DNA of 64,000 bases from the IMG/VR virus record IMGVR_UViG_3300009154_002711, positions 1 through 64,000 of that record. One strand, 5' to 3'. The translations under genes and the position numbers were made by a program. Positions 38,621 to 46,964 of the stretch are shown one piece after another (positions within the stretch are counted from its first letter, which is position 1; every line of letters starts with the position of its first letter). Source of the stretch: a virus. The notes below the pieces were generated by a model. It saw only the letters and a program-made list of their open reading frames with translations, did not search any database and was not told the origin of the DNA.

Positions 38621-40054
38621 TTAGTCTTTGCGGCTACGAATATCTTCTAGATACCAGTTCTTATATAACAGGCCATCTTGGAAGACTACTTGCAGTTCGC
38701 CTAACTGTTCTTCTTCTGGAGATACATCATCTACAGTTACATACCCGGCATTAACAGTCTTTACTACTTGGATTAATCCTTTGTAAGACTTCTTAGAATG
38801 ATCTGTAGCAGGGTCTTTCTGTAAAGATACTATTTCACCCTTGATAATGGCAAAAGATGCCTTAGAGGCCCAGCCAGCATCATCTCGGGAATGATTCTGA
38901 ACTAACAGACCACCAACACCTACAACAAGATTAGAACTAGCATAACCCATACGTTCCATACGAGCCAAGATAGTTTCATACCTACCTAAGAACATCCCAT
39001 CACCATAGATGAGACCAATCTTAGGATTAAGTACTTTATAACCTTTGCTGTTTAAGGTACTACCAAAGAGTTCATCCAGAAGTACCAGAGAACCTTTGTA
39101 TTCAGGACTACCTATAGGAGCATTAGGATCACCACAGATAATAGTCTCAGGATCTCCAGAATCAGGGCGCACAACATACTTACCATCTCGGGCTAAGATG
39201 CGCTCTTTAACCCGGGGTAATAACTGTGTGAGGGTGCGGTAGTAATCATACGTGTCAGATACTACAGATAAAACTCCTGTAGGATATTTATCTAACATGG
39301 CATTCATGTATGCCAACTCATTGAGTACAGAATCTTCAGTAGGCTTATAGCTACAAGCCACAGAGTGTTCAGTAGCCGGTACAGAACCTCCAATAAGAGT
39401 ATTCGGATTACAAGTAGGATAATAAGTCTGCAGAAACTTAATAGCAGGTAAAGTATCAGTACCTTGGAACTTAATTAAGTGAGCAGCCCCACCACGCGCA
39501 GCAGATTCCTCAGAACTTACACTGCGATAACTAAAATCATGCACAGCCCAAGGCATATGCAGATCATTATCACAAGTAACATCAGAGAAGTGTTTAGCTA
39601 CACGATAATACTGAGCACTATAACTAGCAACAGTCGAACTAAACCACACCTTAAGCAAGAGAGATTCTAAGAAGGTTACCGTCCAAGCAAACTCCGGAAG
39701 CGTGTTAGTAATAGTCATACAAGCAGTACCTTTACCAACCACAGCCCCTTCAGGTAGCGCTTTAATCTTTAAAGGCCAGTAACCTAAATTACCCAATGCT
39801 TCCATTTGTTTAATAGTAGTTTCAGGCAGGGGACCTAAAGCTCCAGTAACTAAATCCAGGTATTCCCGAACCATGGCTTTAGTAATAGGCTTACATAGAT
39901 ATTCTTTGAGCAATGCTTGTAAGCCAAACCAAACTATTTGATTGTCATAAGCAGCTTTACGCGGGGCGAAATAACTATAGAGTTGTGTAAGACCATCTGG
40001 ATATTGGTTACCATGTCCAACTTTATATGCGTCAATTCTATAGAGAGTATTCAT
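38621..40054 (-). CDS. nadV: Nicotinamide phosphoribosyltransferase-like protein (Nampt/NadV, or Namat)
   Basis: The 477-residue protein aligns along the full Nampt fold: N-terminal RIDAYKVGHGNQYPDG, GGSVPATEHSV with the catalytic His, RPDSGDP, and VVGVGGLLVQNHSRDD. Nampt makes NMN from nicotinamide and PRPP. Its overlap by 4 nt with a Prs-like gene makes a two-gene unit. In some phages homologues of this pair (Namat with Adps) rebuild NAD+ from nicotinamide and ADP-ribose to defeat NAD-depleting defence. Sequence reading alone does not decide between the two activities. Confidence 0.93.
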   Translation of the reverse strand: MNTLYRIDAYKVGHGNQYPDGLTQLYSYFAPRKAAYDNQIVWFGLQALLKEYLCKPITKAMVREYLDLVTGALGPLPETTIKQMEALGNLGYWPLKIKALPEGAVVGKGTACMTITNTLPEFAWTVTFLESLLLKVWFSSTVASYSAQYYRVAKHFSDVTCDNDLHMPWAVHDFSYRSVSSEESAARGGAAHLIKFQGTDTLPAIKFLQTYYPTCNPNTLIGGSVPATEHSVACSYKPTEDSVLNELAYMNAMLDKYPTGVLSVVSDTYDYYRTLTQLLPRVKERILARDGKYVVRPDSGDPETIICGDPNAPIGSPEYKGSLVLLDELFGSTLNSKGYKVLNPKIGLIYGDGMFLGRYETILARMERMGYASSNLVVGVGGLLVQNHSRDDAGWASKASFAIIKGEIVSLQKDPATDHSKKSYKGLIQVVKTVNAGYVTVDDVSPEEEQLGELQVVFQDGLLYKNWYLEDIRSRKD

Positions 40055-40941
40055 GAAATTACCTCAATAACGTTTGTAGTAATAAACTTCCGCCAATCCA
40101 ATAAAACAACAAAATCAGAAACATCTTTAACAAATTCAGGAGTACAGAAAGTATCTGTAACATAAATACTATTAAGATGTGTTTGTAGTTCTGTAAATCC
40201 TTTAGAGAAGATACCATGAGTACAAATCAAGGATACTTCTAAAGCACCAGCTTGACGTAACTCTTTAGCTAATTCTATAAAGGTTCTACCACCATCAATA
40301 ATATCATCTACAATCACACAGTATTTACCTTCCACATTACCATTATTAATAGTAACTTTATCTACCCGCCCGCCATTAGGATTTCTTACTTTACTACAAG
40401 CAATAAAATCCTTAGACATGTTAGGATATTTCTGTGTAACAGCAGTCATTAATGAAGGGAACTTCTTAGAAGCACCTGCATCAGGACATACCAGAACAAC
40501 ATCTTCTTGTACTTCAGTAAAATCATCTAAAGCTTCTAATACTAAGCCATGATTATTAACAACTTTTAGTTTATTAATAACTGCACGACTTACATCAGAA
40601 TGTGGATCAATAGTGTAAATCTTCCTGAAATTACACATGTTTAATAATTGTGCAAAGACTCTTAGAGAATCGGATTCCCCCTCACTACAGATTCTATCTT
40701 GTCTACCATAAGGAATATAACCTAAGAAATATTCCTTACGCATTTCATCTCCATAGAATTCATCAATGGCATTACTCAGAAGTAATAATTCCATGACATC
40801 ATTACTATTACGAAGTGGTAAATCAATATAGATAATATTCTTATTATCTTTAATCTGTTTACATTTAGTTAACTTAACATAGCGTTCACCTCCACCAAAT
40901 TGGGAAGAGGCAAAGCATTTCTTATTAATTAATATTGACAT
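40051..40941 (-). CDS. prs: Ribose-phosphate pyrophosphokinase-like protein (Prs or Adps)
   Basis: The 296-residue protein has YIPYGRQDR (ATP loop), DPHSDV and the PRPP-binding loop CVIVDDIIDGGRTF. It is slightly shorter than cellular Prs. It would supply PRPP to the overlapping Nampt-like enzyme, or as an Adps-type enzyme convert ADP-ribose to its pyrophosphate for NAD+ rebuilding. Confidence 0.9.
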   Translation of the reverse strand: MSILINKKCFASSQFGGGERYVKLTKCKQIKDNKNIIYIDLPLRNSNDVMELLLLSNAIDEFYGDEMRKEYFLGYIPYGRQDRICSEGESDSLRVFAQLLNMCNFRKIYTIDPHSDVSRAVINKLKVVNNHGLVLEALDDFTEVQEDVVLVCPDAGASKKFPSLMTAVTQKYPNMSKDFIACSKVRNPNGGRVDKVTINNGNVEGKYCVIVDDIIDGGRTFIELAKELRQAGALEVSLICTHGIFSKGFTELQTHLNSIYVTDTFCTPEFVKDVSDFVVLLDWRKFITTNVIEVIS

Positions 40942-40945
40942 TTGT

Positions 40946-41134
40946 TCAGCTCAAGATAAATTCTTCATTATCGATTAATTCAAGCACATCATATTCAGTT
41001 GGGGTTTCAGCAGTGACCAAACTATAAATATGTAAGATATTATAGATCTCATCTTCATACCCGGTATCATCCGATGTAATAACAGCTTCACAAGCACGGC
41101 GGATTAATTCCAAAGCTTTAGTTTGACTATCCAT
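40946..41134 (-). CDS. Acidic hypothetical protein, 62 residues
   Basis: MDSQTKALELIRRACEAVIT... helical and acidic, ending LIDNEEFILS. Coupled to the upstream ORF by TAATG and 4 nt from the Prs-like gene. Confidence 0.55.
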   Translation of the reverse strand: MDSQTKALELIRRACEAVITSDDTGYEDEIYNILHIYSLVTAETPTEYDVLELIDNEEFILS

Positions 41135-41310
41135 TATAGTTCTACCTTAGGAGAATATAGTTGTTCTTGCTGTAGTTTACTTTTAAGAGCGGCCAAATCA
41201 TCTTCCAATTCACAAGTTAATGAACTTACATAACCAGCATCAAGATCACTACGATTTTGTAACTGTACTATATCATTTTCAAGCTTTGCAATCTGATCTA
41301 TAAGTGTCAT
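41134..41310 (-). CDS. Small coiled-coil protein, 58 residues
   Basis: MTLIDQIAKLENDIVQLQNR and later LEDDLAALKSKLQQEQL form heptads. Its ATG overlaps the HNH gene's stop (ATGA). Unknown. Confidence 0.55.
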   Translation of the reverse strand: MTLIDQIAKLENDIVQLQNRSDLDAGYVSSLTCELEDDLAALKSKLQQEQLYSPKVEL

Positions 41311-41780
41311 ACTTCCTCTTGATTTGCTAGTAATAACATAGGATGCATTGGTGGGCCGGGTTTACGCATTAATTTCATTCCGGATTCTTCTGGAGTTTTA
41401 TCTGCTTTAAAATTATTACAGGATTTACAAGCAGTAACTACATTATCCCACACATTTCTTCCCCCTCTAGAGGTAGGAATAACGTGATCAATTGTTAAAT
41501 ACTTCTTATCTCCGCAGTACTGGCAAGTATCTTCATCCCGTTTTATAACCGCTTTGCGGGTAACCTTCGGGATCTTCCATTGCCGCTCCATATTACTACT
41601 AATAAGTCTTAATCTATTAGGAATGAAATAGGTATAGTTATAACCTCTAACAGTAATTCCTTCAGTAGTACCAGGATTTAATGCTACAACTTTATTTGAA
41701 TACAATAACATTAAAGCCCTGCGCCACGAAAGCTTACCTAAAGGTAAATAAGTGGCACTATATAAAAATACAGTGTCCAT
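41307..41780 (-). CDS. HNH endonuclease (McrA-like)
   Basis: MDTVFLYS is chosen for AAAGG upstream. The 157-residue protein carries the core VIKRDEDTCQYCG, LTIDHVIPTSRGG, WDNVVTACKSCNNFKADK, with two CxxC zinc pairs and catalytic DH. The N-terminal 70 residues and core match a common bacterial type frequent in cyanobacteria. It may be a resident nuclease rather than a homing one. Confidence 0.88.
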   Translation of the reverse strand: MDTVFLYSATYLPLGKLSWRRALMLLYSNKVVALNPGTTEGITVRGYNYTYFIPNRLRLISSNMERQWKIPKVTRKAVIKRDEDTCQYCGDKKYLTIDHVIPTSRGGRNVWDNVVTACKSCNNFKADKTPEESGMKLMRKPGPPMHPMLLLANQEEV

Positions 41781-41781
41781 T

Positions 41782-41997
41782 TCACACCTTTCTTTCAATT
41801 CCCAAAAGTTGTTTTAATTGAACTTCTACTTCAACATCAAGTAAATCTGCTACCATTTTCTCAATGCCGCCATAGACTCTACGAACTCTATCATATTCTA
41901 CATATTCATCTTTCTTAAATAACTGAATTACACTAGTAGTAAACATAATATAAGTTACTAATGCTTTTACCTGCCCGGGTGTTAATTTTACTTCCAT
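41782..41997 (-). CDS. Hypothetical protein, 71 residues
   Basis: MEVKLTPGQVKALVTYIMFTT... helical and regular, ending QLKQLLGIERKV. Its stop lies in the HNH gene's ribosome site. Confidence 0.55.
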   Translation of the reverse strand: MEVKLTPGQVKALVTYIMFTTSVIQLFKKDEYVEYDRVRRVYGGIEKMVADLLDVEVEVQLKQLLGIERKV

Positions 41998-42028
41998 TTA
42001 TATTTTACCTATGTACCGTCATCTAAAC

Positions 42029-42064
42029 TTGACATCCTTCCCCTCCCTAAAGAAAGGGGATTCC
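42029..42064 (-). mobile_element. Solo TnpB-type right-end hairpin
   Basis: On the minus strand CCCCTTTCTTTAGGGAGGGG is followed by AAGGATGTCAAG, matching the style of the TnpB right ends, but no transposase or tnpB is attached. It lies in the gap between two genes. Confidence 0.5.
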
Positions 42065-42082
42065 ACAATGTGAACTGTGCTA

Positions 42083-42652
42083 TTAACTAGGCCACACCGT
42101 ACTAATAAGCTCTTCTTCACTAATAGGAAAATAATTATTAACATCTACTCCCACATTAAACATAGGAATATTCTTATAGTATTTTAATCGCCATGCACTA
42201 TGCACATGTCCATGGATTAGAATATCCTCTTCTCCTCTGACGGCAGCAAAGTGAGGATACCTCATATCATCATAAGGTACATGTGTTACAAATGCTCGTT
42301 TACCATTAGCTAAAACCAAGGATTTAGACAAGGCGACTTTAGTAAAGCCAATGTCTAAATACTGTTGTACTGTAGCAGTTTTATCCTTGAACTTAAAGGC
42401 GGGATGACAACTATCATGGTTACCCATATATAATTGTTTATTACCTTTTAGTTTGGGTAATACTGCGGCGGCATATCTAAATTGTAAGGTGAAATCCCCT
42501 ACAAAATATACCGTATCATCATCACTAATTACACTGTTGTAATTAGCTATTAAACCCGTTGTCATTTCATCAACATCTCGCCAAGGTCTAGTCTCATAGG
42601 TGATGATGTTCTTGTGACCAAAATGTTGATCACTTGTAAAATAAAGTCCCAT
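42083..42652 (-). CDS. Calcineurin-like metallophosphoesterase, second type
   Basis: The 189-residue protein begins LYFTSDQHFGHKNI and has VYFVGDFT, GNHDS and ILIHGHVHS, a complete two-metal site. This short type, starting with S-D-x-H-F-G-H, is common in phages and is taken to act on nucleotides or nucleic acids. It lies directly after the MTYF array. Confidence 0.88.
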   Translation of the reverse strand: MGLYFTSDQHFGHKNIITYETRPWRDVDEMTTGLIANYNSVISDDDTVYFVGDFTLQFRYAAAVLPKLKGNKQLYMGNHDSCHPAFKFKDKTATVQQYLDIGFTKVALSKSLVLANGKRAFVTHVPYDDMRYPHFAAVRGEEDILIHGHVHSAWRLKYYKNIPMFNVGVDVNNYFPISEEELISTVWPS

Positions 42653-42661
42653 GTTAAATTC

Positions 42662-42817
42662 TCAAATTACTTTCAAGTAGGTTGTTACCGCGGCCGATTT
42701 ATAATATACACAATTAAATATAATTACAAATCTATCTGTATATATTACGGTAATATTAAATGTCTCATCATCATTACTAGAATAAATACCGGGAGGTGGA
42801 AAGTTAAAGTATGTCAT
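42662..42817 (-). CDS. MTYF-family unit 1 (last in the array), 51 residues
   Basis: Core YTDRFVII; end YLKVI. ATG overlaps the stop of unit 2 by one base (TAATG). It is the 3'-most unit, next to the phosphoesterase gene. Confidence 0.75.
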   Translation of the reverse strand: MTYFNFPPPGIYSSNDDETFNITVIYTDRFVIIFNCVYYKSAAVTTYLKVI

Positions 42818-43029
42818 TATTCCCATCCTCGTTTTACGTATAATTGTATTGCACTATTATGCAAGTAAATATATTTACCCATGTAAGTATCATACCTATC
42901 ATGAGGTTTATCTTGCCGGTAATTCCCAACATAATAGTTACCTATATATAATTTAAGATTTCCTGGTGGGGAAACTAATACAATATCAAAATCATCAAAA
43001 TATTTAGTCTCAAAGAAACAATAAGTCAT
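42817..43029 (-). CDS. MTYF-family unit 2, 70 residues
   Basis: Starts MTYCFFETKYFDDFD. The core is altered to YMGKYIYL (Gly for Asp). One of the longer units, ending QLYVKRGWE. A 170-nt gap separates it from unit 3. Confidence 0.7.
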   Translation of the reverse strand: MTYCFFETKYFDDFDIVLVSPPGNLKLYIGNYYVGNYRQDKPHDRYDTYMGKYIYLHNSAIQLYVKRGWE

Positions 43030-43058
43030 AACAAAAATATATGGTTGTGTAAAAAGAT

Positions 43059-43193
43059 ATGAGTAACCGAAAAGCCAACTGTAAGAAACCCATCTTTAAA
43101 TACTTGTGTGCCAAAGTTCTCAAATCTAATAGTGAGTTTGTTGATGGTAGTGATATATTGAGGACTTGTGGAGGATTTGAATTTGAACACTAG
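43059..43193 (+). CDS. Possible 44-residue plus-strand ORF in the array gap
   Basis: MSNRKANCKKPIFKYLCAKV... ending GGFEFEH lies in the only large gap between units 2 and 3, on the opposite strand. Basic with three Cys. No clear ribosome site; tentative. Confidence 0.3.
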   Translation: MSNRKANCKKPIFKYLCAKVLKSNSEFVDGSDILRTCGGFEFEH

Positions 43194-43201
43194 AAAAACC
43201 T

Positions 43202-43387
43202 TTACGATTTCATGGGAACAACTTGAGAAATGATAACCTTATACTCTAATGGTTTACGAAAACTATCTTTGCGTATAATAAAATAGTCCTTGTATACTAT
43301 ACCTGGTAACCTTGACTCGAAATTTAACCAAACAAACTTAGTAAGTTGTATTCGAGGACTATTATCCTTGCTAATAAAATAAGTCAT
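43202..43387 (-). CDS. MTYF-family unit 3, 61 residues
   Basis: Core YKDYFIIR; preceded by KFVWLNFESRLPGI. No unit follows directly downstream. Confidence 0.75.
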   Translation of the reverse strand: MTYFISKDNSPRIQLTKFVWLNFESRLPGIVYKDYFIIRKDSFRKPLEYKVIISQVVPMKS

Positions 43388-43560
43388 GATGGCCTAAACA
43401 CATGTACTATTGCACAATTTTGTAATGTAACAACATCAGATAGACGTATATATCTATCCGAATAAAAACAATAAGCTATTGAACTTCTATTAGATAAATT
43501 TACCTTAAGGAATTTACCAGGAATATGAACTACCGGTTGTCTAACAACTATATAAGTCAT
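43384..43560 (-). CDS. MTYF-family unit 4, 58 residues
   Basis: MTYIVVRQPVVHIPG..., core YSDRYIRL. Stop overlaps unit 3's ATG (ATGA). Confidence 0.75.
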   Translation of the reverse strand: MTYIVVRQPVVHIPGKFLKVNLSNRSSIAYCFYSDRYIRLSDVVTLQNCAIVHVFRPS

Positions 43561-43733
43561 AACCGTGTAGTAATAAATATATTTGTGCCTGCATGAGCAT
43601 TATTACTAGTAATAAACTTATCTTGATATAATATAACCATGTTTGTATAAGTTTCATGTAATAGATTAACTCTTAACCTTGTACCAAGAACGATATTATA
43701 TGTATCTTTTAATGCTGTTATAAAATGTGTCAT
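43557..43733 (-). CDS. MTYF-family unit 5, 58 residues
   Basis: I place the start at MTHF (43731-43733) rather than the longer frame because the ATG overlaps unit 6's stop. Core YQDKFITS. Confidence 0.75.
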   Translation of the reverse strand: MTHFITALKDTYNIVLGTRLRVNLLHETYTNMVILYQDKFITSNNAHAGTNIFITTRL

Positions 43734-43882
43734 TTTGTACCTGCATGACAAGATCGGCCTACAAGAAACTCATCTAAATATAAATTAGTGTAAGGAATAC
43801 CTTGCCAGTAATCCGCCGCCTCTAAAACATAACTAGAACATTCTGTAAGTTTCATTGAATACTTAATAATAAAATACGTCAT
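43730..43882 (-). CDS. MTYF-family unit 6, 50 residues
   Basis: Start at MTYFIIKYS; core YLDEFLVG; ends SCHAGTK. Confidence 0.75.
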   Translation of the reverse strand: MTYFIIKYSMKLTECSSYVLEAADYWQGIPYTNLYLDEFLVGRSCHAGTK

Positions 43883-44034
43883 ATAAACTTCCAAACTACA
43901 TGACATCCATAGATACATCCAAAACATATAAACTTATCTAAATAATAATAAGTCTCTGGTATTCCCGGAGTATATATAAAGTAAACAATACCAATCTTAA
44001 TAGTATTACTATAAGAAGTTACCGCATAAGTCAT
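43879..44034 (-). CDS. MTYF-family unit 7, 51 residues
   Basis: MTYAVTSYSN..., core YLDKFICF. First unit downstream of the two inserted genes. Confidence 0.7.
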   Translation of the reverse strand: MTYAVTSYSNTIKIGIVYFIYTPGIPETYYYLDKFICFGCIYGCHVVWKFI

Positions 44035-44043
44035 AGACAGCCT

Positions 44044-44481
44044 TTAAATCCTGTAGGTTGTGATTGTTGGCTTCGGCTTAGAGTTATAATCCTTTACAGA
44101 ACGGAGGATGTGCAAATACTCCGATATTTGCTTAGAAGTTTTAGCTTTAGCCTCAGCTTCAGTTATTCCCACAATTTGTTCAGAAGAATAATGAAATGTT
44201 GACACCCTTTTAGGATTAATCGGAAGAGTTATAGCTTTACGCATACCCCAATTAGGAGCAAGCATAAATCCTCCAACGTATCTAGAATGTGAACATTCAT
44301 ACCCTTCTGGTATACACAATAAAGGGTGTAACTTCTGACCAGAAATAGCAGGAAGAATAACAATTAATTGCACAGAGTAATTAGCCCACTGCGGAAAGAT
44401 CTCAGCGGCTTTAGTTGCAGGCGGAATCAACTCAGCAGCGTGTTCAACAAACTCAATAGAAAGCTCTTCAACAGGGTTCAT
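44044..44481 (-). CDS. Hypothetical protein, 145 residues, inside the array
   Basis: MNPVEELSIEFVEHAAELIPPA..., a central SGQKLHPLLCIPEGYECSH, and a C-terminal helix ITEAEAKAKTSKQISEYLH. Not related to the array units. ATG follows AAGGAGA. Unknown function. Confidence 0.6.
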   Translation of the reverse strand: MNPVEELSIEFVEHAAELIPPATKAAEIFPQWANYSVQLIVILPAISGQKLHPLLCIPEGYECSHSRYVGGFMLAPNWGMRKAITLPINPKRVSTFHYSSEQIVGITEAEAKAKTSKQISEYLHILRSVKDYNSKPKPTITTYRI

Positions 44482-44493
44482 CTTGGATCTCCT

Positions 44494-45000
44494 TTAAGAA
44501 GTAAATCTCACACCGTAAATCATAGCTACCCGATGTAGCTCCTTCAGCGCAGCCTCTTTAGTACACGTATATAATACCTGCAGATTAAATTCAGGCAGAG
44601 CCTGTTTAATAATCAAACAAGCCATATTATGATTACAGTTATTAAAAGCAAGACTAACTGCCCCACCCAAACAATGTGAAGGCCCAAACCAACAACACTG
44701 ATTATACCTACCAGAATTAGTATGATTAATTAATAACTGAATTAATTCTTTAGGATCAATCTGAGGAAGACCTGTAATGTTATCTAACTTAGCACTAGCA
44801 ATATAACCACTTTTGAGTATAACATCAGTAAAATCCGCGCCGGTAAAATCAGCACCCCTAAAAGGGAAATTAGTCAAATCTACTCCGGCTAAGATACAGT
44901 GGCTAAAGTCAGCTTTAGTGACCTTAGTACCACCGGAATTAATCCAAGCCCATTGTGCCTCACGCATCTTATCAACTTTAGCTTGTGTGATCGTTTTCAT
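44494..45000 (-). CDS. Pentapeptide-repeat protein with C-terminal domain
   Basis: Residues 28-65 contain A(D/N)LXX-type repeats (ADFSH, VDLTN, ADFTG, ADFTD), a right-handed quadrilateral beta-helix segment. The last 90 residues are a separate Cys-rich helical domain. Pentapeptide proteins are very common in cyanobacteria; some mimic DNA and bind gyrase. It sits within the array, coupled to unit 8 by 4 nt. Confidence 0.75.
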   Translation of the reverse strand: MKTITQAKVDKMREAQWAWINSGGTKVTKADFSHCILAGVDLTNFPFRGADFTGADFTDVILKSGYIASAKLDNITGLPQIDPKELIQLLINHTNSGRYNQCCWFGPSHCLGGAVSLAFNNCNHNMACLIIKQALPEFNLQVLYTCTKEAALKELHRVAMIYGVRFTS

Positions 45001-45209
45001 TTCAGTTCCTTTGATTGTGGAGTTAAAGTTATATAAAAATCCTCCCCATAATCTTCTAAAACTAGCTTCTCACTTATATTTAAAAACACATCTATATATA
45101 TAGGGTTGATTCTAAGTATTGTATGATTATTAGGATGTTTGCTCAAGATATAAAAATAATAGAAACCCTGATCTAGAAACCAAGTCTTATTAAAGTCAAG
45201 ATAAGTCAT
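44997..45209 (-). CDS. MTYF-family unit 8, 70 residues
   Basis: MTYLDFNKTWFLDQG...; core YIDVFLNI; ends LTPQSKELK. The ATG overlaps unit 9's stop. Confidence 0.7.
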   Translation of the reverse strand: MTYLDFNKTWFLDQGFYYFYILSKHPNNHTILRINPIYIDVFLNISEKLVLEDYGEDFYITLTPQSKELK

Positions 45210-45388
45210 ACTTTATTCCTACACACACTTAGATTCTCTATAACCCTAGCTTTAGGCTCTGTATGCGTCCAATAACTTAAATACATAAAACCATCTGAGA
45301 ATATTACGGGGTTATGTATGTATTTGTCTAAGTAGAAATCATATAATTGTAAGCCGGGAGTACATCTACCCAGATTAAAGTGAGTCAT
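45206..45388 (-). CDS. MTYF-family unit 9, 60 residues
   Basis: Start MTHFNLGRCTPGLQL, not the upstream in-frame codon. It has LYLDKYIH-like YDFYLDKYI and then core FSDGFMYL, possibly a doubled motif. Confidence 0.7.
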   Translation of the reverse strand: MTHFNLGRCTPGLQLYDFYLDKYIHNPVIFSDGFMYLSYWTHTEPKARVIENLSVCRNKV

Positions 45389-45555
45389 GTTACTTTGATT
45401 ACTCGTATATACCAATTACTATGAATCCAAGAACCTATATTAACAAAGTTATCTTTAAGTGAATAATTAATTGTTATATGTATATTAGGTGGAAGCTCAA
45501 AACCTAACCGATAGTCACACAAAAAAACTCGCTGGCCAATCCTAAAAATAGTCAT
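45385..45555 (-). CDS. MTYF-family unit 10, 56 residues
   Basis: MTIFRIGQRVFLCDYRLGF...; core LKDNFVNI; ends IRVIKVT. ATGA overlaps at both ends. Confidence 0.75.
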   Translation of the reverse strand: MTIFRIGQRVFLCDYRLGFELPPNIHITINYSLKDNFVNIGSWIHSNWYIRVIKVT

Positions 45556-45731
45556 AGTAATACCACATCTACATTGTTACTATTCTTCGTAACTAACCCC
45601 TTACTCTCAATAAAGTTATCTTTATACATTACTTTACCCAGTATTATCTTAGGATGTAAATAAAGGTAAAAGTTGGGAATACGTAATGTGGCATAGTTAT
45701 TTCGCTTCTTGATTCTAACGAAATGTGTCAT
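45552..45731 (-). CDS. MTYF-family unit 11, 59 residues
   Basis: MTHFVRIKKRNNYATL...; core YKDNFIES; ends VDVVLL. Confidence 0.75.
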   Translation of the reverse strand: MTHFVRIKKRNNYATLRIPNFYLYLHPKIILGKVMYKDNFIESKGLVTKNSNNVDVVLL

Positions 45732-45745
45732 GTTAATTCTTTAAG

Positions 45746-45925
45746 TTAAAGTAAGTCAATGTAAATACCATGAGTAGTATAGTCTGGATCTAATGGCCGC
45801 TCAAACATAACAAAGTTATCTTCATAATTACCACGCGGGCCGCTATTTCTATTATTCAAGAGTATATAAAAAGGACCTGCAGCAATATACCGGTTAAATC
45901 CAAGATGAGTAACAAAGTGTGTCAT
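45746..45925 (-). CDS. MTYF-family unit 12, 59 residues
   Basis: MTHFVTHLGFNRYIAAG...; core YEDNFVMF; ends IYIDLL. Followed by a short spacer of 14 nt instead of an overlap. Confidence 0.75.
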   Translation of the reverse strand: MTHFVTHLGFNRYIAAGPFYILLNNRNSGPRGNYEDNFVMFERPLDPDYTTHGIYIDLL

Positions 45926-45926
45926 G

Positions 45927-46121
45927 TTAATTACTTAATCTAATAGTTATATCAGGAATATTATGCGAATAAGTATCTAAACCAATCGTAATAAAACTGT
46001 CTGTAAAAATAACACCTATTGTCCAATTGGGATTTAATATCACGTCAGTATAAGAATTAAAACGTATATACTGAAATCGAGCCTTTAGTGGTTTATTCTT
46101 AATATAAACTGTATAAGTCAT
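45927..46121 (-). CDS. MTYF-family unit 13, 64 residues
   Basis: Core FTDSFITI and end DITIRLSN. One-base gap to unit 12. Confidence 0.75.
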   Translation of the reverse strand: MTYTVYIKNKPLKARFQYIRFNSYTDVILNPNWTIGVIFTDSFITIGLDTYSHNIPDITIRLSN

Positions 46122-46291
46122 GTCATCCCTATAAATATACTGATATCGCCATCTTCATAACTTTTTGTGGTGATATACATAAAAGGATCTTCATACTCAT
46201 TCTTTACCCCAACTGTGGAAAACATATGCGCGGCTATACCTTCACTAAGTTTTATTTCTCTAATCAAATCTTTAGGTTTAAAGTAAGTCAT
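46118..46291 (-). CDS. MTYF-family unit 14, 57 residues
   Basis: MTYFKPKDLIREIKLSEG...; core YEDPFMYI; ends ISIFIGMT. Confidence 0.75.
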   Translation of the reverse strand: MTYFKPKDLIREIKLSEGIAAHMFSTVGVKNEYEDPFMYITTKSYEDGDISIFIGMT

Positions 46292-46292
46292 G

Positions 46293-46460
46293 TTAATCCA
46301 TTAACTTAATATCTACTTGCTGCCTTGATTTAGCTCCAACACTAATAAAGTTATCTTCAAAGATATTACGCCGCCATGAAACACAATTTAAATAAATATA
46401 TTGGTGTTTATGTAACTGTACAAATCTACTTTGGTAATGTTCTAGAATAAAATGTGTCAT
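46293..46460 (-). CDS. MTYF-family unit 15, 55 residues
   Basis: MTHFILEHYQSRFVQL...; core FEDNFISV; end VDIKLMD close to the family consensus. Confidence 0.78.
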   Translation of the reverse strand: MTHFILEHYQSRFVQLHKHQYIYLNCVSWRRNIFEDNFISVGAKSRQQVDIKLMD

Positions 46461-46630
46461 GGTAATCTTCCTACAAATACTGTAGTAAGTCGCCTAAACG
46501 TTGTCGCAAGTAACTTATCTTTATAAAATACTATAATAGCTGATGGATAAATTTGTTTAGTTCGCCTATAGAAATACATGTTGTTTATTATTCTCGCATC
46601 AGAATTATTAAGCGGGAAAATGTATGTCAT
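46457..46630 (-). CDS. MTYF-family unit 16, 57 residues
   Basis: MTYIFPLNNSDARIIN...; core YKDKLLAT; ends VFVGRLP, an end form shared with units 18 and 21 (V/L-F-I/V-G-[RK]). Confidence 0.75.
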   Translation of the reverse strand: MTYIFPLNNSDARIINNMYFYRRTKQIYPSAIIVFYKDKLLATTFRRLTTVFVGRLP

Positions 46631-46803
46631 ATTGTAGCTATCTCTAAAATCTTATTACCATGTACTCTAATAAACCTATCTAAATACAATTGCTTAAATC
46701 CTATAATTACACCCCCTACATGACAAGTCATACCATATAGCTTCTGTCCGCATTTTAGATGCGTGGAATAACTAGGATGATTATTAAGAAGAAAGTGTGT
46801 CAT
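46627..46803 (-). CDS. MTYF-family unit 17, 58 residues
   Basis: Start MTHFLLNNHPSYST; core YLDRFIRV; ends KILEIATI. Confidence 0.75.
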   Translation of the reverse strand: MTHFLLNNHPSYSTHLKCGQKLYGMTCHVGGVIIGFKQLYLDRFIRVHGNKILEIATI

Positions 46804-46964
46804 TTTAAACACCGCGGTTTCCGCCCAATAAATAATAAACCATTAATAGTTACTTTAAGTAAACTATCTTCATAGGTTATAGGGTAATCACTCTTATTAA
46901 TTCGATGGAAGAACTTTACATTGTTTATTACTTGTGTCTGAAGCCTAAGAATGAAGTATGTCAT
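46800..46964 (-). CDS. MTYF-family unit 18, 54 residues
   Basis: MTYFILRLQTQVINN...; core YEDSLLKV; ends LLFIGRKPRCLK. Confidence 0.75.
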   Translation of the reverse strand: MTYFILRLQTQVINNVKFFHRINKSDYPITYEDSLLKVTINGLLFIGRKPRCLK

